DNA of 5,417 nucleotides from Candidatus Avimonoglobus intestinipullorum (GTDB taxonomy: Bacteria > Bacillota > Clostridia > UBA1381), in assembly GCA_018714645.1 (NCBI GenBank), contig DVND01000146.1, positions 1-5,417 on the forward strand, in the 5' to 3' direction. Below are positions 1 through 5,417 of this stretch, piece by piece; positions within the stretch are counted from its first letter, which is position 1; each line of letters begins with the position of its first letter. Both the position numbers and the translations under genes were made by a program. The notes under the pieces are model-generated. The model saw nothing but the letters and a program-made list of their open reading frames with translations. It was not told the DNA's origin and searched no databases.

Positions 1-897
1 CATATTGGAGGTATTTGCAATCAAAACCGTGCGGTCCAGCAGCGGCTTTCCGGATTTCGGGTCCAAAAGCTCCGAAAACTCCTCCAGCACCTGCGTCATT
101 TCATTGCCGCGCTCCCCGCAGCCGATGTACACGATGATATCCGCATCCGACCACTTTGCCAATTGGTGCTGGGTCATGGTTTTCCCTGTGCCGAACCCGC
201 CCGGGATCGCCGCGGCGCCGCCCTTTGCAATCGGGAACATGGTGTCAACAATGCGCTGGCCCGTAATCAGCGGGCGGTCAAGCCCCCGCCGCTCCCGATA
301 AGGGCGCTGGGTGCGGATGGGCCATTCCTGTTTCATCGTCAGCGTCTTTTCCCCTTGGGGTGTCTCAAGCCGCACCAGCGGCTCATTGATGGTATACGCG
401 CCGTCCGCCGCCGTCCAGACGACCGTCCCGCGCATCTCCGGCGGGACCATCACCTTATGCAGGATCAGGGACGTTTCCTGCACTGTGGCAATCACCGTCC
501 CCCCTTCCACAGCGTCTCCCGGCTTGACCTGTATCTGCGTTTCCCACTTTTTTTCTTCGTCCAGACTGGAGATATCAATCCCCCGGTCGATAAATGCGCC
601 GGAGATGTTCTTGATTTCCCGCAGCGGCCGCTCAATGCCGTCAAAAATATTGGAAAGGATGCCGGGCGCCAGCGTCACGGAAAACGGCTTCCCCAGCGAC
701 GCCACCGGCTCTCCCGGCTTCAGCCCCGTCGTCTCCTCATAAACCTGCACGATCGCCGCGTCGGAGTCAATGCCGATGATCTCGCCGATCAAATGCTTCT
801 CCCCCACCAGCACCGTCTCATGCATCTGGAATTCCGCGTTCCCCTTGGCATGGACAACCGGTCCGTTGATCCCATAAATATATCCTTCTTGTTTCAA
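1..897 (-). CDS. atpA/ntpA: V-type ATP synthase catalytic subunit A (3' part beyond the window)
   Basis: Catalytic subunit of the V1 head; it binds and hydrolyses (or makes) ATP at the interface with subunit B. The first 299 residues are present, about half of the usual 585-590. Seen: an N-terminal beta-barrel region (about 1-70), the extra 'non-homologous' insert typical of V/A-type A subunits (about 110-190), the WPIRTQRP motif (192-199), the P-loop GGFGTGKT at 233-240 (bases 178-201; catalytic Lys239), and YIGCGERGNE at 257-266, whose Glu262 matches the catalytic glutamate of the Enterococcus hirae A subunit. The frame has no nearby ATG. An in-frame stop lies at 904-906, leaving CTG (903) or TTG (897). 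TTG is chosen because AGGAAG at 907-912 sits 9 bases upstream of it, against 3 for CTG. The gene follows E by 21 bases. It is cut at base 1 on a codon boundary. Family identity is certain; the exact start is likely. Confidence 0.96.
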   Translation of the reverse strand, partial: MKQEGYIYGINGPVVHAKGNAEFQMHETVLVGEKHLIGEIIGIDSDAAIVQVYEETTGLKPGEPVASLGKPFSVTLAPGILSNIFDGIERPLREIKNISGAFIDRGIDISSLDEEKKWETQIQVKPGDAVEGGTVIATVQETSLILHKVMVPPEMRGTVVWTAADGAYTINEPLVRLETPQGEKTLTMKQEWPIRTQRPYRERRGLDRPLITGQRIVDTMFPIAKGGAAAIPGGFGTGKTMTQHQLAKWSDADIIVYIGCGERGNEMTQVLEEFSELLDPKSGKPLLDRTVLIANTSNM

Positions 898-906
898 ATT
901 CAGTCA

Positions 907-912
907 CTTCCT
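907..912 (-). promoter_or_regulatory. Ribosome binding site of subunit A
   Basis: AGGAAG on the minus strand lies 9 bases before the TTG at 897. It decides the start, because no ATG is available and a stop codon in the same frame follows directly at 904-906. Confidence 0.7.
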
Positions 913-918
913 ATCGGG

Positions 919-1515
919 TTACCGGATGGATAATCCGCTGATTTTCAAAAAATCCTGTTTTTGCTGTTCCAGCATGGCTGCGATGGAATAATCACAAAAA
1001 ACATTGCGCGCTGTATTTTTTGCCATCACACCGCCAATCTGGGAATCCCCTTCCTCTTGCAAAACAGCGGCGCCTGCAAACTGCGCTTCCAAAACCGGCG
1101 CAAGCGCCATGTCCTCCGCCGCCAGATAGAGCTCCAGCCCATCCCGGCCGACTTCCTCTGCCGCCTTTTGCGCCAGCTTCACGAGCCAGTCCGCATAGGC
1201 CGGCGTTTTTTTAAACGCGTCAATCTTCTCCCGGACGCCCCGGAACACTTCCTCAATGATGGCCTCCCGTTTGTGGATCAATCCCTTCTTCAGATCCATT
1301 TCCACGCGCAGCACCCGTTCATTCCCGGCCTTTTCACAGCGTGCGACAGCCTTCTGGATGTCCTCATACGCCTCGCCCAAAAATTCCAGTTCTTTATCCT
1401 GAATCACTTTGTTCTTTTCCGCTTCCACTTCGCTCAATATCTGGCCGCGCTGTTCCTTGGCCTCATTGAGGATCAGGTTTGAAAAGTCCGCCATTTTTTT
1501 TTCGATTCCTGCCAC
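919..1515 (-). CDS. atpE/ntpE: V-type ATP synthase subunit E (peripheral stalk)
   Basis: Peripheral-stalk subunit. Its long N-terminal helix pairs with subunit G/H, and its globular C-terminal domain caps the A3B3 head. The protein has 198 residues, the usual size for bacterial E. Residues 1 to about 80 are rich in Glu, Lys and Gln with few prolines, as expected for the coiled coil. The C-terminal part carries the family's IGG turn (QIGGVMAKN) near residue 160 and a final helix rich in Gln and Lys. The start is taken as GTG at 1515, giving MAGIEKK, which matches the M-x-GIEK opening of the family; GAGG at 1524-1527 is 8 bases upstream. A GTG at 1524 would add three residues but lacks a ribosome binding site. 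An ATG at 1494 lies only 7 codons downstream and has a poorly spaced AGGA. The gene follows F by 10 bases. Confidence 0.92.
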   Translation of the reverse strand: MAGIEKKMADFSNLILNEAKEQRGQILSEVEAEKNKVIQDKELEFLGEAYEDIQKAVARCEKAGNERVLRVEMDLKKGLIHKREAIIEEVFRGVREKIDAFKKTPAYADWLVKLAQKAAEEVGRDGLELYLAAEDMALAPVLEAQFAGAAVLQEEGDSQIGGVMAKNTARNVFCDYSIAAMLEQQKQDFLKISGLSIR

Positions 1516-1523
1516 CCTGCTCA

Positions 1524-1527
1524 CCTC
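1524..1527 (-). promoter_or_regulatory. Ribosome binding site of subunit E, overlapping the F stop
   Basis: GAGG on the minus strand overlaps the TGA stop of F (1526-1528) and lies 8 bases before GTG 1515. The overlap suggests that ribosomes finishing F can pass on to E (translational coupling; inference). Confidence 0.6.
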
Positions 1528-1834
1528 ACATTTTTAGTCCAATTGCCTCTCGGACATGGTTATTGATACTTTCCACAATATCGCGGCTGCCGTGCCGGTC
1601 GGGGATTTCCACAATCAGCGGCACGGGCGTGTTCAGCTTTAAATCCCGCACCACATCGGGGATCAGCTTCCCCAGCTTTTCCGTCAACAGGACAATCCCG
1701 ATTTCGCTGTCGGAGCAGGCCTTTTTCAGCGCCGCGACAACCTCCTCCGCCTCATGCACAACACAGCCCTCGATCCCCGCCAGCCGCATGCCGATCTGCG
1801 TGTCGATATTATCGCTTATCAAATACAGTTTCAT
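1526..1834 (-). CDS. atpF/ntpG: V-type ATP synthase subunit F (central shaft)
   Basis: Small central-stalk subunit, called G in Enterococcus; it binds subunit D in the rotating shaft and helps regulate activity. The protein has 102 residues, normal for the family. Seen: the opening MKLYLISDNIDTQIGMRLAGI, a strand followed by a helix with the conserved R-L-A-G-I-E segment; a central strand IGIVLLTEKL (about 47-56); the Pro-rich strand TPVPLIVEIPDR (about 70-81); and a C-terminal helix, together a small Rossmann-like fold. ATG at 1834 is chosen. A TTG directly before it (1837) would add one residue, but MKLYLISDN is the family's normal start. The ribosome binding site is weak (AAAGGG at 1845-1850, 10 bases upstream, overlapping the K stop). 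The gap to K is 14 bases. Confidence 0.95.
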   Translation of the reverse strand: MKLYLISDNIDTQIGMRLAGIEGCVVHEAEEVVAALKKACSDSEIGIVLLTEKLGKLIPDVVRDLKLNTPVPLIVEIPDRHGSRDIVESINNHVREAIGLKM

Positions 1835-1848
1835 CAACCATCCGCCCT

Positions 1849-2265
1849 TTATCCAAACAGAATCAACAGGGAAATAATCAGGCCGTACAGCGCAATACCT
1901 TCCGCCAGCGCCACGAAAATCAATGTTTTACCCATAATTTTCTCGTTTTCGCTCATGGCACCAATAGCCGCCGACGCGGACGACGCCACCGCGATGCCGC
2001 CGCCGATGCCGGAAAGCCCTGTCGCCAGCGCCGCGCCCACATAGGCCAGGCCGCTCGTCGCCGTTTCGGCCGCTTCCGCCTCTGCCGCAAACGCCGCCGG
2101 CGCCATCGCAAACAGCCCGATGGATGCAATGGCAAACAGCCCAAAAAAGCTCACCGCATTCATAATCAAGCATTGTTTCCCCTTGGTTTTCCCGCTTGCA
2201 TGATACCACACAAACGGCACCAATACGCTCAAAGCCATCAATATCAATAAAATCACCAACAACAT
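1849..2265 (-). CDS. atpK/ntpK: V-type ATP synthase subunit K (proteolipid, rotor ring) with N-terminal leader
   Basis: Proteolipid of the membrane rotor ring, which carries the coupling ion. The protein has 138 residues. The last 78 form a standard two-helix c-type hairpin: a Gly/Ala-rich helix (about 72-103), a polar loop SENEK (105-109), and a second helix with ALAEGIALYG whose Glu122 (codon 1900-1902) is the expected ion-binding acid. Residues 1-60 hold two more hydrophobic stretches (1-20 and 32-57) joined by a basic loop (GKTKGKQ). The second ends in PAAFA followed by AEAEAAE, which looks like a signal-peptidase site at 60/61. The Thermus L subunit has a similar but shorter leader. ATG at 2265 is chosen because GGAGG at 2275-2279 is 9 bases upstream; the TTG at 2271 is only 3 bases from it. 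The gene starts 2 bases after the stop of I. Confidence 0.93.
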   Translation of the reverse strand: MLLVILLILMALSVLVPFVWYHASGKTKGKQCLIMNAVSFFGLFAIASIGLFAMAPAAFAAEAEAAETATSGLAYVGAALATGLSGIGGGIAVASSASAAIGAMSENEKIMGKTLIFVALAEGIALYGLIISLLILFG

Positions 2266-2267
2266 GA

Positions 2268-4169
2268 TCAAATACCTCCATCCATTTCAATACATTTAAA
2301 CTCTTTACCGTCGCCTTTAAAATACCGGCTGAACATCTCATAGTATTCCAAACGCAGTACCTGGATCCCGACGATCAGCCCTTCCAGCCCCATGACCAAA
2401 ATGTTGCCGAATATCCGGATCACCAATCCCACCGCCGCGCCGTTTTTTGCCGCCAGCACATTGACTACCATCATCATCCCCACGTGGATAATCGCAAATG
2501 CGCCCACACGCAGGAAAGAAATTGTATTTGTAATAAAGCTCAGGAACACGTCGAACATTTCAAAAAAGCTTTCCACATAAAACATGCCTTCTTTGGGTAA
2601 CCAGTTCTTCTTGCCCGCCACAAGGTCGGACAGCGGCTCCTGCAAATACATGCCCACAAATGTCACCAGCAGGATCACTGCCAGCGGCACATTCGGAAGG
2701 CCCAAATCCAACACCATGTTCAGCACCAGCAGGATCAGCGCGATATAAAATGCCATTCCGCAAATCCCGTTGGGATTGAACAATAGCTCGCCCCAATTCT
2801 TGTTCTTGACCGCATTGACCATCCGCATGCTCATACAGAAGAGGATGATCAATACACCCATCGAAACTGTGGTAATCAGCATAAACATGATTTTCTCCAT
2901 GGGCTCAATCAGCCTTATGGGCGCCAGCAGGGTTTCATCCCCGAAAACACTGCCGTATACAAACCCAAACAAAATCCCTGACACGCCCACCATGGAGACA
3001 ATTGCCGCCAGGGCGCTTTTCTTTTTGCGGTATATCAAATACCCAAAAATTGTAAACAGCGCGCTCTGTCCCACGTCGCCGAACATGATCCCGAACAACA
3101 GGATATAGGTCACCGCCAGGATCGGCGTGGGATCAATCTCGCCATAGGACGGCAGCCCATACATGGTGACAAACATCTCAAACGGCTTAAACAGCTTTGG
3201 GTTTTTCAGCTTTGTCGGCGGCTTCGACACTTTTTCAAAGTTCTCCGCGGCGTCACGGAAAACGATGATCGACTGGTCGGATTTGAACTCCTCCTCCAGC
3301 GCACGCGCTTTTTTAGCGGGCATCCAGCCGATGATATAGAAAAACTCATCGCTGTGGGCCGCCTTCCGGCGCACCTCGGAAATCCGCCGCTCTTCCTCTG
3401 CAATCCAGTAGATATCGGAAAGCTGTTCAAATGCTTCCCCGATTATTTCCTGCGATTCCTTCTGCTGCGCTTCCAGCTCCGCCTTCAGTTTTTCGTTTTC
3501 CCGGCGCAGGCTGTCCTGCGTCTGCTTCGGCGTACCAATCGCCTTCCGGGAAATGGGCAGATTCTCAAAGTACAGGGAATCAAAAATCGCATCCACCCGC
3601 TGGGCATATTGGTCAGGCACGAAATAAAAGCCCCAGATATCATTATAATCGCGGGACACTTCCAGGAAAATCGCTTCCAAATCACCCAGGAATGTCTCCA
3701 GCGTCCGGTAACTGCTTATCGGGATCCGCCCGAAGCGGAAATCGATAAACCGGAACCCAAACAGCTGCGTCAAGTCGATGTCCAGATCCGCCATCGCATC
3801 AAACTGGTGGATGATCCGTTCGTTTTCCTCCATCTCCGCATTGATTTTTTTCCCTTGCGCATTGATTGCCTCTAACTGCTGGTGCAGCCGGTCGATAAAC
3901 GCCTTCATCGTTTCCTTGTCCATCGTCCGTTCCCCGTGCAGCGTTTGCGCCGGCGCAAGCCCCGCCTGCTCCAAAAGCGCCCGTGCATCCCGCGCAATTG
4001 ATTCGTACAGGTTATCCTCGATATACGGAACCAGCTTTTTTTCGTCACGCAGGACCTGCGTCACGTCTTCCAGGTGTATTTCATGGTTTAAAATATGTTC
4101 TTTTACCACCTGTTCGAATTTATCGCATTTTCCGGCTATCGTGACAACCTCCATCTTTACAACAGCCAA
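2268..4169 (-). CDS. atpI/ntpI: V-type ATP synthase subunit I (stator membrane subunit, a-type)
   Basis: Stator subunit with the ion half-channels facing the K ring, in the V-ATPase 116-kDa/NtpI family. The protein has 633 residues, in the usual range. The cytoplasmic half (1 to about 335) starts MAVVKMEVVTI and has two coiled-coil stretches (about 85-122 and 218-268) and the family motif GWMPAKKA (281-288). The membrane half has about eight hydrophobic segments (near 348-364, 367-380, 386-408, 426-447, 469-487, 494-509, 536-572, 577-600), including DPTPILAVTYILLFGIMFGD. The channel arginines are R554 in ISFLR (codon 2508-2510) and R606 in GIQVLR (codon 2352-2354), with Q603 three residues before R606, as in Thermus. 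The start is TTG 4169: AAAGGAG at 4178-4184 is 8 bases upstream, and no in-frame ATG has a usable site. The gene follows C by 23 bases. Confidence 0.96.
   Translation of the reverse strand: MAVVKMEVVTIAGKCDKFEQVVKEHILNHEIHLEDVTQVLRDEKKLVPYIEDNLYESIARDARALLEQAGLAPAQTLHGERTMDKETMKAFIDRLHQQLEAINAQGKKINAEMEENERIIHQFDAMADLDIDLTQLFGFRFIDFRFGRIPISSYRTLETFLGDLEAIFLEVSRDYNDIWGFYFVPDQYAQRVDAIFDSLYFENLPISRKAIGTPKQTQDSLRRENEKLKAELEAQQKESQEIIGEAFEQLSDIYWIAEEERRISEVRRKAAHSDEFFYIIGWMPAKKARALEEEFKSDQSIIVFRDAAENFEKVSKPPTKLKNPKLFKPFEMFVTMYGLPSYGEIDPTPILAVTYILLFGIMFGDVGQSALFTIFGYLIYRKKKSALAAIVSMVGVSGILFGFVYGSVFGDETLLAPIRLIEPMEKIMFMLITTVSMGVLIILFCMSMRMVNAVKNKNWGELLFNPNGICGMAFYIALILLVLNMVLDLGLPNVPLAVILLVTFVGMYLQEPLSDLVAGKKNWLPKEGMFYVESFFEMFDVFLSFITNTISFLRVGAFAIIHVGMMMVVNVLAAKNGAAVGLVIRIFGNILVMGLEGLIVGIQVLRLEYYEMFSRYFKGDGKEFKCIEMDGGI
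2275..2279 (-). promoter_or_regulatory. Strong ribosome binding site of subunit K, inside the end of I
   Basis: GGAGG on the minus strand lies within the last codons of subunit I and 9 bases before ATG 2265. A strong site fits the need for many K copies per complex against one I. It rules out the TTG at 2271, which would be only 3 bases away. Confidence 0.75.
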
Positions 4170-4177
4170 TACCTCAT

Positions 4178-4184
4178 CTCCTTT
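4178..4184 (-). promoter_or_regulatory. Ribosome binding site of subunit I
   Basis: AAAGGAG on the minus strand, a near-perfect Shine-Dalgarno sequence, is 8 bases before the TTG at 4169. The next in-frame ATG (4154) is too far from it to be served, so this site fixes the TTG start. Confidence 0.8.
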
Positions 4185-4192
4185 AAAACCGC

Positions 4193-5233
4193 TTATCCTA
4201 TATAGATGTTTTCCCGTATTGTCTGCGGGTCAACCTGATAGCGAATCCCTTCAATAATCGTCTTGACATTTGCAAGCTCTATCGCCTTCAGATCGAAAAA
4301 AGCAAAAATTTCCGTCATGGACAACGGGTGCAGCTGATATGCCTTTTTTGCGGCCTGGTACCGTTTCCGGGCATAATTCCCATCCATAAACGCCGTACCG
4401 TTCGTCCGGTCCAGCAAATAGGCGTACGTTGTATTCCGTATGGCCTGTTCACATGCGCCTAAATCCTGTGCATCCACCATTCCCGCAATATCCGCTTCGG
4501 ACAAATGATAATAAATCGGGATGATGTAGGTGTATATAAATTCATTGGATGTTTTAAAATATTTTTTGCAGCGGTAAATCCACAGCACATTCAGCGCGTC
4601 GATATCGGAACCGATATACCGCGTAAACGCCTCCCGCCCCGCTTTTTCCACATACCGGTTCTTCGCCCGCCAGAGCCGCTCAAAATAATACCGGTCAAGA
4701 AGCATGAGAACCGTCGCCGGATCGGATGCATTCATGGACACGCGGTTTAAAATGTCATAATAAGGGGTGTCCCTGCACCCTTCCACAATGTCGGATAAGC
4801 TCCCGGCACGCTTGACCGCTTCCAGGTCGATGCGCGTATGCTGCTGGAAAAACGCATCCCCCGGATAGGGAATCCGCAAATTCGTTTCTGATTCTTCGCT
4901 CATCGCATACATCACCGCGCGCTTTAGGAAATCCAGCTCCTCCTTCATGAAGATAAACCGCAGCATGCGTTTCTTCTGCAAATCCGCAAAATTGTACAAC
5001 CCGCTGTAATGATTTTTAAAAATCTGCTCTAAGCTGGTTTCCAAATCGCCCCGATGCACGTTCAATTCATTTACATTTTGCAGCGCTTCCTTGAATTCAG
5101 CACTCTGCTTCAAATAAGCGCAAATCTCTCCCACGCTGTTTTTTTTCAAAAGCTGTTCATAATCCGCAATTTCCAGGTGCCCGGCGTACATCGCCCTGAT
5201 TTTAGTGGAAATCGCAACATACCCGCTTTTCAT
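4193..5233 (-). CDS. atpC/ntpC: V-type ATP synthase subunit C (AC39/d-type, socket of the rotor)
   Basis: Cytoplasmic, funnel-shaped subunit of the vATP-synt_AC39 family; it sits on the K ring and receives the D/F shaft. The protein has 346 residues, normal for bacterial C. It is almost all helical, with no signal peptide or membrane segment. Seen: an N-terminal repeat (SGYVAISTKIRAMYAGHL, 3-20), the family signature DIDALNVLWIYRCKKYF (210-226) linking the second and third lobes, and the C-terminal signature LANVKTIIEGIRYQ (320-333). The start is ATG 5233, with AAGGGG at 5241-5246 seven bases upstream. The gene lies 12 bases after the G/H gene. C placed before I differs from the Enterococcus and Thermus operons, where C follows E. 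Confidence 0.93.
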   Translation of the reverse strand: MKSGYVAISTKIRAMYAGHLEIADYEQLLKKNSVGEICAYLKQSAEFKEALQNVNELNVHRGDLETSLEQIFKNHYSGLYNFADLQKKRMLRFIFMKEELDFLKRAVMYAMSEESETNLRIPYPGDAFFQQHTRIDLEAVKRAGSLSDIVEGCRDTPYYDILNRVSMNASDPATVLMLLDRYYFERLWRAKNRYVEKAGREAFTRYIGSDIDALNVLWIYRCKKYFKTSNEFIYTYIIPIYYHLSEADIAGMVDAQDLGACEQAIRNTTYAYLLDRTNGTAFMDGNYARKRYQAAKKAYQLHPLSMTEIFAFFDLKAIELANVKTIIEGIRYQVDPQTIRENIYIG

Positions 5234-5245
5234 GCCCTCACCCCT

Positions 5246-5417
5246 TCAGCAGCCGCTAATTACCGCATTGTAAATGTGTTCTATCCATGCGTCCTTATTT
5301 TCCGCCGCCTTTTCCAGCAGCTTTTGCTCGGCCTGGGCATATTGCTGTTTCAGCGCCTCGATTTTTTCCTCCGCATACTGCTCCTCCAATTCAGAGATTT
5401 TAGCATCCTTGGCTTTC
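5246..5417 (-). CDS. Probable V-type ATPase peripheral-stalk subunit G/H (C-terminal end only)
   Basis: The last 56 residues of a small protein that enters from the right edge; the edge falls within a codon (the first whole codon is 5414-5416) and the stop is TGA at 5246-5248. The visible part is one charged helix rich in Glu, Lys, Gln and Ala (for example LEEQYAEEKIEALKQQYAQ), followed by NKDAWIEHIYNAVI. This fits the G/H (NtpF-type) stalk subunit that pairs with E, and the first position in the operon is where that gene usually stands. The ending 'N-K-x-x-W-I-x-x-I' is common in clostridial versions as I remember them. The start is outside the window. Any short coiled-coil protein would look similar, so the call rests partly on context. 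Confidence 0.8.
   Translation of the reverse strand, partial: KAKDAKISELEEQYAEEKIEALKQQYAQAEQKLLEKAAENKDAWIEHIYNAVISGC

Noticed and set aside
178..201. P-loop reading GGFGTGKT rather than GPFGAGKT or GAFGCGKT
   Set aside because: It is a normal variant, which I recall as common in clostridial A subunits. The catalytic Lys and Thr are intact. The missing Cys only means the redox switch of eukaryotic A is not expected.
163..933. Plus-strand open frame of 256 codons opposite subunit A
   Set aside because: It is antisense to the clearly conserved A coding sequence. Its translation is rich in Arg, His and Pro with no recognisable domain, as expected for the complement of a GC-rich gene.
961..1482. 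Plus-strand open frame of 173 codons opposite subunit E
   Set aside because: It is a shadow of the E gene. It has no ribosome binding site of note, no family resemblance, and a low-complexity Phe/Leu/Arg composition.
1928..2341. Minus-strand open frame of 137 codons overlapping K and the end of I
   Set aside because: It is out of frame with both real genes. Its Gly/Arg/Cys-rich tail comes from the Ala/Gly codons of the K hairpin read in another frame.
3354..3875. Plus-strand open frame of 173 codons opposite subunit I
   Set aside because: It lies antisense to the conserved cytoplasmic domain of I and shows no domain or start signal of its own.
5234..5245. Possible promoter or terminator between G/H and C
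   Set aside because: The gap is only 12 bases and is filled by the ribosome binding site of C. I see no hairpin with a T run and no -35/-10 pair.

Overview
The window is one minus-strand run of genes for a rotary V-type (A/V-type) ATPase. Both ends are cut. Read in the direction of transcription (high to low coordinates) the order is: peripheral-stalk subunit G/H (3' end only), C, I, K, F, E, and A (5' half only). The window ends inside A; B and D would be expected beyond position 1 but cannot be seen. Almost every base is coding. The gaps between genes are about 12, 23, 2, 14, 10 and 21 bases, so no promoter or terminator has room between genes, and a single polycistronic transcript is the simplest reading.

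The parts form one machine. A is the catalytic ATP-binding subunit of the V1 head. F and C belong to the central shaft and its socket on the rotor ring. E and G/H form the peripheral stalk. I is the stator membrane subunit with the ion half-channels, and K is the proteolipid of the rotor ring. The diagnostic residues are present: the A P-loop GGFGTGKT with the GERGNE motif, the two membrane arginines of I (R554 and R606), and the ion-binding glutamate of K (E122).

Three of the six visible starts are not ATG: TTG for A, GTG for E, TTG for I. For F and K, a TTG just upstream would extend the frame, but ribosome-binding-site spacing favours the ATG. The catalytic A gene is easy to miss because its frame has no ATG near its start.

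The protein style (K with a long N-terminal leader, GGFGTGKT in A, a 102-residue F), the strong GGAGG-type ribosome-binding sites and the moderate GC content suggest an anaerobic Firmicute of the class Clostridia, perhaps a gut organism. This is inferred from family resemblance, not from a search.

I found no mobile element, CRISPR array, RNA gene or unknown system. The points most worth a second look are the leader-bearing K subunit with its uncertain ion specificity, the gene order with C ahead of I and F ahead of E, and the non-ATG starts.
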